64,000 nucleotides of DNA from Gonapodya sp. JEL0774. Its lineage: Eukaryota > Monoblepharomycota > Monoblepharidomycetes > Monoblepharidales > Gonapodyaceae. Below, piece by piece: positions 1 through 13,200 of this stretch. Below the pieces are notes generated by a model, which did no database searches, had not been told where the DNA came from, and saw only the letters and a list, made by a program, of their open reading frames with translations. Each line of letters starts with the position of its first letter. Position 1 is the stretch's first letter. Position numbers and translations under genes: made by a program. The DNA lies in the NCBI GenBank assembly GCA_027604505.1, contig JADIIX010000023.1, forward strand, positions 124,001-188,000, read 5' to 3'.

Positions 1-99
1 AAGGAGATTAGACAGATGAGGTCAGTGAAATTAGAAATAGCCACGGCTCCACCCGAGCTCTCATTCGTTTTTGATTGGCAGTACATTTTCGCTGTTGCA

Positions 100-820
100 T
101 TAAAACCTTTTCAACGTTAAAGAGGGAACATGATCTGGGGTGATTCCCTCGACGAGTTGGTTCGAGTATCCGAAATGGAATAGACTGTATGCCATTTGTT
201 TCGCCATTTGTTTCCGGTAAGTATCACCCAACTTCTTCCCAAAGAGCTCCTTGCTCTCATCGCATTTCCGGCCCACCCTCCACAAGTTATGGGAGCCGTC
301 ACCATGGATTTGGGAGGTTAAACACTCACTCGATCCACCCCGTCAGCCAGACCCAACTTATGACACCAAGCAAGATGGCGTTGTACCACAACGCAGCATA
401 GCTTGGCCTCCTTTTTGCAACCAGGTCGGCGTATTCTTTGAAGAGTGGGCTTTCCCAGTTTCCCGACGGTTCTGAGGTTGGTGATGCAGCGCGATTTGCG
501 ACCAGTGAGAGTTTTGAAGAAGGGAAAAGTATTGGCAGCGGAGTTGGTGCAGTTGTTTGTGGGGAAGAAGTTGCCGCAAGATTTGGTGTGGTTGGAGACT
601 GTCCTGCGAGCGGCATTACAAATTGTCGCTGAGACTGTAGCGAAGGTGATGATTGCGCTGCCTGCGATCCGAGAGGACTTGTCGAATGACCAGGAAGTCC
701 CCCGTTGTCCGTCCTATTTGAATTGGATTCGGTCTGGATTGGTGTTGAGTAAGAAGGCCGGCCAGAGACCCCAGAGACCGCGAATCCTGACGGCAACGGT
801 GAAAACAAGGAAGAGCTCAT
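100..820 (-). CDS. Hypothetical single-pass membrane protein
   Basis: I do not recognise this protein. The first exon (820 down to about 330) encodes a Ser/Pro/Thr/Gln-rich, probably disordered N-terminus of about 140 residues, then a hydrophobic stretch near residues 143-161 (YNAILLGVISWVWLTGW) that fits one membrane segment. A GTGAGT donor follows at once. A 52-nt intron (278-329) keeps phase and joins a basic segment (SKELFGKKLGDTYRKQ) that ends at a stop at 100, giving about 220 residues. It is divergent from ZW10, with about 160 bp between the two starts. The disordered-tail-plus-membrane-anchor layout suggests an endomembrane or nuclear-envelope protein, but that is inference. The true 3' end could lie beyond another intron. 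Confidence 0.45.
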
Positions 821-983
821 TCCGTGAGTGGGATTTGGCGTCCCAGTTGATCAAATCTGCACGTCCTAATGTGTGTAAAAGGTGTGTGCAGAGACCACAG
901 CCAAGGTTGGTTGAGCACACAGTTCGTCGTGATTGCCGCTTGCCAACGGAGCCAGCAGCAAATAACGACCGGCACAGAGATCA

Positions 984-3900
984 ATGGTTACTGCCGCCTC
1001 CGCAGAGCCCAACTCCCCTGCCGTCGATCCTCCTCCGTTTTTGCTGCCAAAACACACGCGCCGCCCTCCAAAACGAAAATCTCTCCTCCCAGCCTCAATT
1101 GCGAAAATCCAATCATCAGATCTTGAGCAGCCCCTTCAAAAGGCACGAGAGGCTGTATTAAGATCAATCGTAAGGTATTTTGTGATTGCGTTGCCGATCG
1201 GGGTCTCAAGCAGGCTGGATTTTCGTGTGATAAAGGATTCGTTTATTTCTCGAGTATTACACACATGAGGTTCCAGAATTACGACTAGAAGGAACAATAA
1301 TCCACCATGGCTCACTTGAATCTTCTGCCCCTTTGGACCTGTGGATCGCTCGAATCAATCTTCAAACCATTGATTTTACCTTGTCCACCACCCCTCCCTT
1401 TCTCAATCGCCTGCTTACTCCCCAGCGAATATGAAGACTTCTTATCGATTTACATTCCCACATCAAGTATCGATGAAGATTTGCAGGAAATCGCGGAAAA
1501 GCTGGACCAGTGTGATCATGTGAGTGGGGACCAGCGACGACTGTCCTCCTATCACTCGAACGTCTTCGGAAATTCAATCGTTACCTCGCTAAATGACCTT
1601 TCCATCGCACGGATACTTTGGGCCATGCTAGAGTGATAAACGTACCATAGTGTTCGCGAACAGGCTCGACACGCTCCGGATGCTCTACAAGGTATGTTAT
1701 ATTGAATGAAATCGGGCCACTTGCACACCGCGAAAGAATGCAGAATCCAAAAAGTACATTACGAAGGAGACCTGAGGTGGGCCGCATGCAGAAAGACGAC
1801 AAAATCACCTGATCGAAGTACCTGTAGCAACGGAAGCTGCACATATGTAGTCAAGGCTTCGGCAGCTAATGGAGAGCAATCAGTCTGACGCTAGCCATTG
1901 ACGCCGCTGTTTGCGTTCGTGCCTGTTGCCTACCGCGACCACTTCCCCTCTGTCCAACCAGGCCCACACTCTTCTTCTCTCCTCCACCACCCTCCTCGAC
2001 GAAGCCGATATCCGAGGTGCCGCGGCTCTCGTAGACGAACTTGTGCGTTCCCCTCATAGTCCTTTTGTTCCAACCCGTTTGTACTCCTATGGCGGCCTTC
2101 TCACTTCCACTAGAACAATCTTGTTGAAGACGTTGGGGAGCGGGATATGGCAGAGGACGAGAAAGGAGCGTTTGATCTCCTCAAGGTGCGTTATCTAGGG
2201 GCGGGCTGTCCGAGAGTGCGGGTGACTCGCCCCTGACCGGTAGTTGATGGTGAGACTCCATACGTTTAAATGGCGTGCAACTTGGCTCCTAGCGGCTTGG
2301 ATTTTGTTTGAATCGTGGATCTACTTCGTTCTACGGGTCAACATTCTTATGCTGCCATTTCCTTACCTAGTCCTCTCGCCTCCCCATCGTCACCAAACTT
2401 CGCCATACTCTCCGCTCTCTTCTCCTATCCGCAATTCGCCTGCATCTCCCCACGCCTGCCAGTGCCCAACTCACAGTTCGACCGCGCGTCCTTTCCACGC
2501 ATGCGAAAACATATTACGAGGATACAGTGGATCTCATTGATGCGTGGGAGGCGGCTGAGATGGCGGGTGGGGTTGTGGAAGGGGTGGGGAGGGTTGTAGT
2601 TGAGACAGTGGATAGGGAGATGTTTTCCAGAGTAATGGAGGGTTGCAAGGTTGTAGATGGCGGGGGGAGAATGATTGTGTGGGTGAAAGTTGAGAAGGAG
2701 AAGGGGCAGATAGGGGGGGGTGTAGGTAGGTCGAGATAAATGCACTATTTATATTAACTGCTCAATCATACTGACCCTTTTTCAACAGCAACATCTCTTG
2801 TTCAATTGACAACACTCCTCCAATTTCTCAGCACCCATATTCCTGACACTTCGACGGCTCGAACGCTGGTTCTAGCACCCCTTTGGCGCGCTCTTTGGGC
2901 TCGGGCAGCTCGAGCTGTGGAAGAACACACACCTCCCGCCAGAAACGAAATGGTAGGATATATAGAGAGAGTGGGTGAACCGATCCGACTATTGGAAAAA
3001 GCTGCGAGGGACTGTGGTGAGTGGGATGAGTGCACCTGGCACCACCGCACGTCCAGGCTCAGTGAGGTGGCAACAAAATTCAGGTCTCCTCCAAACCGGC
3101 TCTGAGCCAGCACGAGAACTCCTTTTGTCCCTCCACACCGTTCGAGTACAAAAACGACGCCAAGAGATACTGGCACTGGCACGGGAGGTGCTTGCAGGGG
3201 ATCCTGATGCTGGGGTTCGGGTCACGGAAGGAACAGAGCGAGGTCAGATTTGGAAATGTGACAACGGCGGTTCTCACCGTTGACGTTATCTGTCGCCCTC
3301 AAAAGGTGGTCTTGCTTCGCTCGGTGACAAGCACAGTGCCGTAGGTGGAAGTAGCAAAGGTGGCAAGCACGGAAGTGGCAAAAGTGCCGGCACTGGTGGA
3401 CTAGAATCATCTCTCGCAGCTTTCCGCCTGCCTTCGATGCAAGTTACAGCTGCTGCCCAAGCTGTTGTTGAGATGGCGTATGCAACTTTGGATGAAGCTA
3501 AGAATTTGGCCGGTGGGGACAAGGGAGCAGATGAGTGAGTTTTGTTCCAGAGAGTTGAGGAGAAGTTTTGTGTAGTTTGCGGTTCAAAAGCCTCATGTTT
3601 CGCTGTATTTTGGCACGTATGCGGTTCTGCTGGACAGGTTAACCTCAATGTATCTGTTGACTCGCGACTTGTTTGATCTCCTGCGGGCGATGATCCCAGG
3701 TCGACACAAGGCGACAAGGGAGACGGCGCCAGTGAGGGCTTTATTGCAGTGGGTTTTCGTCAATTGGATGATTCTGGCGAAGAGAACAAACTCATGTGCC
3801 GCGTCACCGTTACCACTCCTTAGCGCAAACGACTGTATCTACGTTAACTACCACCTTACCACTATGCGGTGGCAGGGCCTGCAGGAAATCGACGGTGTGC

Positions 3901-4629
3901 TTGGCGAAGTAGGGACCTTTGCGGACATGGTGCCTTTGTTCAGGGCCGTGGGGGAACGAGTGTGGGGGGAGGAAATGGTAAGTCGAAAGAGAGATGAATG
4001 AAGTGGAGAGTTGAATCCTAACTACGAATGGACGTCAGGCACTCCAACGGGAGAAGCTGCTAGGATACCTCGAGCCACTACGGAACATTTTTGTGGATTC
4101 TGTTCCTGTTGGAATTAACGACTGGCTCGAGGCCGTTGAGGGATCGATTCGCGCGGCGGCACACCACCTCGACGCGATTACCAGGGTGTGGAAAGTGAGC
4201 ACTCGGAATATCTTCACCAGTTGTCTAGTAAATGATCGAAACTATCTGCGGACGTAGCACATTCTCACTTCTTTCAACTATCTCAAAGCCGTCGGGGCGC
4301 TTCTCGATTCCCTCGTCAATGAGCTGGAGCAGCTTGTCCTAACTACCTCACGGCTGGCTGCGATGACGCCGGCACAGAAGTATCAGTTGCGCCAGGCACT
4401 GGGAGTCGTCTCAAACAGGGCTGGAGGTTGGTTTGAGATATTGGAAGAAGGGGTTGGTGGGGTCGGAGCGGGTTCGACGATGAGGAAGGTGAGTTTGCTC
4501 GGTACTCTGTGAGAATTTTTGTTTCAAGCTACAATTTTCGGTCTGATGCATGCCGCACAGGTTGCAGTCGAGAAGCACAGTCCAAATTACTCAAGATTTC
4601 TAGGGTCTTTGAAGCGGGAGCTGGTTTAG
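984..4629 (+). CDS. ZW10: ZW10 homologue, kinetochore / ER-Golgi tethering protein
   Basis: ZW10 acts in the NRZ/Dsl1 complex that tethers Golgi-to-ER vesicles at the ER and, in animals, in the RZZ kinetochore complex. The start at 984 is chosen because exon 1 (984-1174) splices in phase to an exon at 1426 and rebuilds the ZW10 N-terminal helix (REAVLRSIV then SEYEDFLSIY). The most diagnostic part is the C-terminal half: FRLPSMQVTAAAQAVVEMAY near 3420-3480 matches the conserved F-LP-x-I-S-x-x-V-x-x-L-x-x-LAY block. It is followed by NDCIYVNYHLTTM and TFADMVPLFRAVGERVWG (3830-3965), then the C-terminal helices ending at the TAG at 4627. About ten or more introns interrupt the gene and the middle exons (1650-3240) are less certain. 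It is tail-to-head with the next gene, with a gap of about 1.2 kb. Confidence 0.85.
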
Positions 4630-5226
4630 GGAATAGTGCAATCACTCAGTAGATCGTAATGACCACCGTACATTGAAGAACAAATATATAATTGCTATTC
4701 ACATGACATTTTCAATGGTCTGTTACATGCAATGTCATCAAGTGACTGGAGTATTTTTTGGGTCGTTCGTGTACATCCTTTGCCAGTCCAAACCGCCATG
4801 AACCGGGACCATGACACACATGGGATGGAAGGCCAGCCGCCCACGATTCATCAGCCACCAATGAATGATAACTATTGATACCTATGATCGCTCGAGATAC
4901 ATTACAATTATCATTGGTACTAGCAATACCGACAGCCACTTGCTGACAGAAAGATTAATGAGACTGGAATTGCTTCCCGATGTCGTTTCTGGATACCAAA
5001 AAAATGTTTGATTTCATTTTCTTCAGATGAAGAATGAATGATTATGTCGGGGCCAAGCGTACTTTCGAGCTCGGGACCGCTGACAGAACTGACGAAGGTT
5101 GCACAAGGTCATCCCTAGTCTGGTTTGGCAGACGTCAATGTTGGCAGATCGGGGGGTACGGAGCGCACATGGCAAGCCTTCGTGCGTGCAGGCGCCTGCC
5201 CAACCAGCCTAGGTCATCCCGTTCGT

Positions 5227-5598
5227 TTATCCAAATTGACAAAGTAACCAAGATACGGAAGAATTCAGCCGAATCATGCTCATTCTAAAATTGTGAAATT
5301 CATAAACAGAAACTGAGTATCGGCGGAATACATCTTGTGCCTGTGCACTTTGACAGGTTATTTGTACAGCGTCGAAGCCGTACGAACGAGCACGCAGCCA
5401 AATAGACCGCTGAAGACACTCAAGGAAGTGCTTGGTCAGATTTACTGCTGTGTGGGACCGGCAACGGTGGTGGCTATCGCCGATTCGACCCCAGATTGCA
5501 CTTGAGGCGGCCAGTCCGAAGACGTGCACGGGAAACGAAGAAAGGAAAAGTACGATTTGGAAGAGATTGAAGATGTTTGATTGGCGCTCTTCCATCAT
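5227..5598 (-). CDS. Possible small secreted protein in a gene-poor gap
   Basis: The interval 4630-5853 has no convincing conserved gene. The best candidate is this unspliced minus-strand ORF of about 123 residues. It begins MMEERQSNIFNLFQIVLFLS, which reads as an N-terminal signal sequence cleaved around residue 22-26, and it contains several cysteines. No family is recognised and the reverse strand also holds open frames, so it may be spurious. Nothing else in the gap looks like a promoter element, RNA gene or repeat. Confidence 0.25.
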   Translation of the reverse strand: MMEERQSNIFNLFQIVLFLSSFPVHVFGLAASSAIWGRIGDSHHRCRSHTAVNLTKHFLECLQRSIWLRARSYGFDAVQITCQSAQAQDVFRRYSVSVYEFHNFRMSMIRLNSSVSWLLCQFG

Positions 5599-5853
5599 AT
5601 TAACAGACTGGGTCTGCATTGACTGCTGTCAGACGGATATTCGTCTGAAGAAGTCTTCACGCTGTTGCAACTACCCGTCCCCTACATAGCCAGACAGAAA
5701 AAGGAAGCATTTACAGAGCACGGTGAGGTTATTGAATTTTGACATGCTCGGGAGCGAGCAAGGAGCTGAGGGGAACGGTTTGTCAAGATTTCCTCCCTTA
5801 TCCCAAGAGCGCTAGAGAGCGACGAGCGACCAGGGCAACTCTAAGACTTTGAG

Positions 5854-5904
5854 GTGAGAACGTCATAAATTTAGCCGTAGTGGCGTGAACAATTGTCTTG
5901 ACAG
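5854..5904 (+). other. Probable 5' UTR intron of the YEATS2-like gene
   Basis: A consensus donor (GAG|GTGAGA at 5854) and a pyrimidine-containing acceptor (CTTGACAG ending at 5904) delimit a 51-nt intron, 60 nt upstream of the first ATG at 5964. Its size and signals match the coding introns of the window. Confidence 0.5.
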
Positions 5905-5963
5905 GTCGTACGGTGGTAGACTGCGTGACCAGAAACCCTCCCAAATCGAAGGAGGATCCACAC

Positions 5964-8900
5964 ATGTCTGCACATGCCCACGCGCAACAGCCGCGACACA
6001 GACTCAACCACTCAGCGCATCATGCTCCTCACCACTCTACCCACCATGCACCGCATCGCTCGTATCCGTCGCCTACTTACCATCACGTAAACAGCCAGCC
6101 TCCCAACCCGGTGTTCCACCCTTCTTACCCACCCTCGTACGGCCCCGCATTCGCTCATAATCGGCCTTTCTCTCAGCAGTACCAACGTCCTCCTTCATTC
6201 CGATCCCAACCTTCGCTTCAACCAAATCACTCGGCACCGCCTCGTATCACTGTACCGCGCCCTCCTGCGCCTATTCCTATACCTCCTAAACCCCGAATTC
6301 CCGTACCAATTCTTCTCTCCGCTTCCAAGCAGTCATCGTCACCTGCTCCACGACCGCCAAAGCTTCCGTCGCCACCACGCCAGCTCCAAGGGCCCGCACC
6401 AGGGTCTGGACCAACAGACTTTGGTGTGGCTTCATACCTCGCTAGATTGGACTCAGGAGGTCCAGGTGTGTGATATCGTACATGGCTAACGAGTATCGTT
6501 GCCGGAGGGTCAAGCTTACAAACTATTTCCACTTATTATCGGGCAGACGGGTCACCATCTCCATCCGAAACCCCGAACCTAGTACCTTACGACGAGTCCG
6601 GTGATTCTGCAGATTCGGATGGTGAGATCGACGTGGATACGGAGGAGCATCCTCAGAATCTCGCGGGTGAGATCCACATCGGGGCTGCGAATGGTGCCAA
6701 CGACCTCCGTGAGAATAAGCGTGACCAAGGTCACACAAAGCCTATCTCCAACACAGAAGTTGGGGAAGTCAACGATAGCTGTGGCATCTTTGAAAATGTT
6801 GGGTTAACAAGGATGGGAGTTCCGCCTAAAGATCTTTTGGATCCGACCTCTGCGAACAAGGGGGAGGTGGGGATGGGAGAAAGGGAACAAGATGACAGCA
6901 AAAGAGAACCGGACTTGTGCGTAGACGTAGAGGGCTTAGACGCTTTGCCTGGTCGGGCTTCGACTTGCGATGGCGGGGATCCAAACCACGATACTGCATC
7001 CGAAAATTGCAACCCTGTTTTGGATAACCTTCAAACGAAGTCAGATCTCACCGTACGAACAGATCAACATTACCGGATGGCTGATAAAAGAGAAATTGGG
7101 AGTAACGTCGGCGAAGGGGTCACGACTGGGTTGGGAAGGTGGGAGGCCCCAGCCAACATTGCTGGAGCAAATGGTGCGTGTGAGCACTCCTGTGGTGATG
7201 TGCCTGTTACAACTCTTCTCATCATCTGTCATTCTCTGCGTCGAATACATGAACCTGCTATCAGGTCAAAATCAGTCACGCAGGCAGTCTCTGCTGCCCA
7301 CCATTGCACCTGGCATTCCAGCACCTGTACCCACACCAACATCACCCTCTAAATCCACCGCTCTCGCGTTCACTCATCTATCACAAGCAATAACATCTGC
7401 AGCTTCGCCGTTTCAATCGCATGCATCAACGGGCTCACTCCCTTCTCCATCGCTCCACCACCCTGCACCCATCTCGGCATCATCAGCATCATCCTCATAT
7501 ATACACAGCACCTTTCCGAACCCGGGATTTCTTGCTCCCTCGACCGCCACATCCCAACAATCTCTTTCCCTCCCTGGGCCACAACCGCTATTGCAGCAAT
7601 TACCCTCGCCAACTCAACATACTCATCGGCAATCCATCGAAACTCCTCTTTCCAATAGTTTGCGTAGTCCACGCACTCCCATCCATCTTCCGCGAGATCC
7701 CCCCACCGGGCCCCTCCTGCAACCTATTCTTTCGCGTGAACTGGACCTTGAGATTTTCGCCAAAATGCGCGAGCGGGCCGATATTCGTCGTGAAATGGAT
7801 CGTGCAGAAGAAGCCCTCTGGCGTCTTGGGACCGTCGGTGGGGTTAATGGCGCTGTCGCAGGAGGAGTTGGTTCGACTGGCATTGGAGCTGGTAGTCCAT
7901 CACTCTCTGCGGGACAAGCGAACGGATGGACTGAAGAGTATCAGATATTGGGATCTCGGGTGAAGGGTAAGTGGAGGAGGGTTTAACTTCTTTGTTTCGT
8001 TGAAAATGCCGAATCTTGTTAACTCCGTCAGATTCGCAAGTGCCCAATCCCCCGCGCCGACCGCCTCCTGTTGCTCGTGAGCCCACTCCCGCGACGAAGA
8101 CCAACGGTACTGGTACAGTTCCTCAACTGATTCTCCGCCGTGACGATCGGTACTTTGCCGTTAATTGTTTGGCCGAAGGATGCGGAAGGGGGGACTTCAC
8201 GACCATACAAGGATTCGTAAACCACGTGAGGATGGCACACAATCTCAACTTTGGAACGCATGAGGAGACTGTGCTCATGTGTGGTACAGAGATTGTAAGT
8301 TTAATGACATTCGGTGATGCGCATCTCAATCCTTAACACTCTGCAAACTCCGGCACAGAGCGAGGCCGAAGTCCCACCGGGCCACCCAGCGCGCCGAAGG
8401 AATACGAAAACTATGTTTTCAATAACGGGAGTTTTGGATAGGGGAAGGAAGGGGAGGTAAGTTCCGCTAAGTTTTAGTATATAGGCGACTCTCAAGCAAC
8501 TGCATGCCTTTCCTTCCGTTAAAGCTCCACCCCTCGCTCCAAAGCACGTATAAAAGAGCACAGTCCGTCAGCCCCTGTCGACATCGACGCTTCCACTGAT
8601 TTCCAAGTTGAGGATCCCGCTCTAAGACGACTTTCTGGGGCGGCGTTGGCGTCGAAAGCCCGCAAGTTAGCCATTGATAAGCAAGCGAAAGAAAGTGCTC
8701 CGGGGCAGATGGAAGGAATGGTGGATATGGCATTGCAGTATCAGACCCAACATCAGCATGCAGATCCTCAGCACCCATCCAAGCGACAGAAGACAAGTTC
8801 CTCTACTGCCACATCTCCTCCTACACAGTCCACTTTTGCACCAAAGGAGGACTTGGTGCGACCGCGGGCAGGTGCGGCCAGCCAGCCAGCAATACCTAGG

Positions 8901-10171
8901 ACAGCGGCTATCGCCGCAGGGCAAATCGATACAGGCCAACTGGTGCCACCGCCGATGGAGGGATCTAGGTTCTACGTCAAAAAGAAGCTGGTCGTGGGGA
9001 ATGTGTCCAAATACTTGAGCAAGAGTAAGTTCGTTCACTTGCATCCGATTACACTGTTTGGGCACAAACTTGGTGTTTCATTTGGATTTTAACAGAGCAA
9101 CGAGATCCCAAATGGCCCGAGTGTACCCACAAGTGGATGATGTTCGTTTGTGGCCTCCCACCCGACGATCATCCCGAGACGTTTGTTCGCTCTGTGCGCT
9201 TTTCTGTGCATGAGAGTTATGCCCCGAATAACGTCATAGAAATCCACGAACCGCCGTTTTACTTAACCAGATTTGGTTGGGGAGAGTTTCCCGTTAAAGT
9301 AGAAGTCATATTCGTGGACGAGAAGAGGAATCGGATGTTGGAGTTCCTCCATGAGTTGAAGGTGAGAAGAATTGCAATCCGGATCTCTCCTTTTGAGTTT
9401 GTTCGTGCTTATGGCCTTGTATTCCGATTGGATTTTACACCTGCGCTCTAACAGCTCGACCAACGTCACAGCGGTGCACAAGTGCTCGGAGGAGAAACGG
9501 TGTACGAGATCGAACTTGATCGAAACACAAATTTTGCACCCAGTCGCAATCATCACTCCGAGCCTAGTCCAGGACTTCTCGACCCGATGCGGGGGTTTAA
9601 GTATGACCGAAAGACCCTTACTTCAGCTAATGCTGCAGATCGTGTATCGCCAAAGATCAAACGGAGTGGCAACGAATCGACCGAGAGTGTGGCGAATTTC
9701 TCGTTGAGAGATACTGTTCGTGAGGATCGGGGTGCAGACACGCCGGAGTCATCATCCACCAACCGCAACGGGAGCCGAGTCCTGGATGAGGAGGCTGAAG
9801 AAGATGGGGATGAAGATTCGGGCAGCGCTGTCTATGCAGTCTCCGATAGGGAACCGAGCGTCCCACCGCTTCCGGATGGAGTGGTTTACGAGGCATTAAG
9901 AGTTTCGCATCCACTCACAGGACAGAATGGGCTGGACGGAGGTGCGACTAGGAACGGGGATGGAAGCGACATTTTTCATAGTAACAACCAATTCGAAAAC
10001 CAAGTCGATAGGGACGCGGATAGTCAAGTCTCTAATGGAAAACAAGGGAATGATGGAACTGTGCTTGAGGATAACCAAGACTCTATGCAGGAGGATGAGA
10101 ACGCTGAAGAATATGCAGATGTGGAGGCAGGCGAAGACGACTTTGATATGCCGGCACACTTTAATGCGTGA
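5964..10171 (+). CDS. YEATS2: YEATS2-like acyl-lysine histone reader
   Basis: YEATS2 reads crotonylated/acetylated histone lysines as part of ATAC-type acetyltransferase complexes in the nucleus. Translation starts at the ATG at 5964 (MSAHAHAQQ). The order is a His/Pro/Ser-rich N-terminus, an acidic segment, a long Pro/Ser-rich linker, a single zinc-binding module around 8150-8290 (CLAEGCGRGDF ... H...H, the AHC1/YEATS2-type finger), a Lys-rich linker, the YEATS domain in exons at about 8960-9490, and an acidic tail ending DDFDMPAHFNA. Within the YEATS domain, KKKLVVGNVSKYL, THKWMMFV, HESYAPNNVIE, PPFYLTRFGWGEFPVKV and LGGETVYEIEL match YEATS2 closely. The Ser-Tyr and Trp-Gly of the acyl-binding cage are present. 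At least six introns lie inside. It converges on THOC1, with only about 50 bp between the stops. Confidence 0.88.
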
Positions 10172-10223
10172 AACACAACCGGTGAATGTTTTTATCACAA
10201 TATATGTTGTTAAGGACTCTGCG

Positions 10224-13200
10224 TTAGTTGTCCGATCTCGCGTCTCCCCGCCGTTTATAAATGTTGTAGAGTTGCTCAGTATCCATCGCATTAATTATTA
10301 TGCCAACTGTCTGTTCAGATTGTCCTCCATCCCCGTCGTTCAGTGAATCGATCGAGCTTGTGTGCAAAATACCACCTCGTACAGCCTGAAGCGCACCTGA
10401 TGCCCTTGGCTCGTTCTTGGTAAGCTCTTGAGCAGCCTCGTTCCCCTTCACGCCTCTTGCGACCACATCTTTGACACTAAGGGACTGAGAACCCATGCCA
10501 GCTGTGTCCACATCCATGTCGTGAGGAGCTTCTCCGATCACGCTGTCCACTACTGCCTTGGCAGCGTCAACGTCCATTTTGTCGACAGAAAAACCACTCT
10601 CCGCGATTTGACCAGAGTCCTCAGCCTCGTCCGCGGCAGCTTGCGGCTGGATCATTTGCCCTGTGGCAGCTCCTGACCCATCCGCAGGGTTTCTTTCTCC
10701 TTCCAAACTCTCCTCGGTATCGAGGTCCTTGACTTTACGAAGCTGCTTTCGCAGGCTCTCCTCCGATCCAGAAAGCTCCGCCCTCTCTGGTTCTTCTCGC
10801 TTTGTCTCAGTACTTTCGGGCTTCGATGTACGTGATTTCGCCTTCTTTTCACGTTCCTGCACGGCTTTATTGTGAGCTACGATTGTCGAGAAAACCTCAG
10901 GGTAACGCTTCGAAATGAGTCGGTAAACTTTCCAAAGCCATTTCTGGGTTCAGACGATTTCAGCGTTATGTCTCTGCATGCAATTATCAACAATGAGCAG
11001 TCACCAAAAACCTACAAGATCCTTCTGTGCCCTATGTCTCTCCCCATCTTTTCCCTCAAAGTAGTACTCCAAAGATGGCACGAGAGGGCTAGCGACATGA
11101 ACGTCTTCGAACTCATAACATGTCTTATGTGTTAAACCAAGCGCTCACCGCGAGTCTCCGTCCAAGGCAAGTTGACTCATAGGGTCCTCTGATACCTTCA
11201 GCGATCGCATAAGTAGATCCCGATCCTCAGTAAATTTCAAGAATGAGCCGTGCAACTTCAACGAGCGGATAAGTGCTTTTTCGTGATGAGAGTAAAGAAT
11301 GGATGACTCACGGTGCGAGGCCTCTTCTTCTTGGGTTCCAAATCCATCTGGGACAAGGACGGTCGATCATACACTGGACATGTGTCCATTTTCCATTTTA
11401 GCTTGGTGGAAAGCAACGAGTGATAAAGACGATAGCACACCAAACATCTTCGTTCGACCTTTGACTTACCCAATTCTTCTCATGCCCCAACACGGTTACA
11501 ACCGTCCGACGAAAGTTCTTGACTCCCGCGCCCGTTGCGTCCAGTGCTTCAAACACCTTTTTTCGGGTTTCCTCAAGCCATTGTTCTTGTTCTTTGGAGA
11601 GGATGGGTGCCTCCCCAGAAGGTGGTTTCTTTCCGGCAGCAGTACGATACGCGTCAAGTCTCAATCGCTCGGCAGGTGCAGTGAGGAGAAGGTTTTGGAA
11701 AATGATAAGCAGTTGCACCAGAATGTGTCGGCGAAACAATGGATCATGAAGCTGTGGTTGGTGGAACATTCAAAAGGACGGGTCGGTGTGGAAATCCATG
11801 AATTTATAGTTGGGCGGAGTGTTACTACAAGTGAACACTTGAATCCACGGACAAAGGCACCAAAACTGAATCTCCACTCTGCTGGCACCACCGGATTCGA
11901 CTCTAATCTGGAGGTCGATCTCGCATCTACCAGAAACACACCTGGAGGTCGAATAGGTTGTACCCCGTGAGAAACTTTGGGAAAAAATCTTGGCCCGTCG
12001 GCACAACGGTCACGATGCTTGTGTTCGCGATCTCATCTTTGACTTCGGTGCGTATACGCTCATCTCGGGGCCTTTTGCGAGGATTGGCACTGCGGTCCCC
12101 AACCCTCTCACGGTCGCGCTCTCGTCCACCGCCACCACGAGCATCACGATTGCTTTCTCGAGTTCCATTCGGTCCTCCATCTTCGCGTCGCCGGTCTCGC
12201 TCCGAGATTCTGTCGTCACGACCTTGGTTGGATTTGTCGCCTGCTTTGAATTCTTTTTCGTCGCGTTCCCTGTCTTTCTGATCCCTGTCGCGGTCTCGTA
12301 ATCCACTTCCACTGCTCGAGCTACCACCCATTTCTTCCTGTGCGGCCTTTTCAAAAGCCTTCAGGGTCTCCTCCACGCTTTTTTGTAATTTCTGCCAATT
12401 GTGCGCATCGAGAATACTTGGTGGGTTCCGAAAGAGATCCTGCAGTCCCCAAAATCGCAAGTAGAGTCGCATTTTCATCCGTTCAAGATCATCCTGCTGC
12501 ACTGGAGGTGATAGTTGCGACTCCTCCTTGCCCACGGAGGATGACGATGCCGAAGGCCGCACACTATCGGAGAGTGGACGCGCCAAAGGGGTGGAAAGTC
12601 GAGGCGAGTCGACGTCCATTGCTGCCCGACTGCCTCCTCGTGTGGAGTCGGCCTCGAGCTCCCCATCAGAGGAAGCGGAGTCTGCCAGGAGTTCCGGAGT
12701 AGTCCCAGAATAACCTTCAGCGCGAATGCCGTAGAAGGTGTTGTTGTCCAAATTGAAGTTACCAGGCAGGTTGACAGCTATTCATGGTGGAGGCAGGGGG
12801 TGGTAGGTCACCAACAGAAGGTAATATGCACAAGGGATTTGGGTTAGGTATTTCTCGGCTCCACACGCTAGCAGCAGAACAACGAACACTCCATTCCATG
12901 ATATGTTCGCAGTTCACTCACCCGATCTCTCACTCAAAGGGAACCCTGCCGTCATAAGCATGATAATTCTTCCCGCGAAACCAGTATTCCGAGTTCTACT
13001 TAGCCGGCGAAGAAGCTCGTTGCAAAATCGTAGAAAAATCACCCCCTTGCCTTTGTTGGACAACATATTCTGGGGAAGGCGGAAGGTATGTGGAATACTC
13101 ATTCCAACTGTCCCCCAACTCTATCACTTACCGCTAGCAATCTCTCTGCGCGCTCCTCGAGTAAATCAAAAAGCATTTCGCACCCTTCTAGAGGTAGCAT

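Noticed and set aside
445-1161. 238-residue plus-strand ORF
   Set aside because: It is antisense to the disordered exon of the minus-strand gene, overlaps ZW10 exon 1 in another frame, and has no protein-like conservation.
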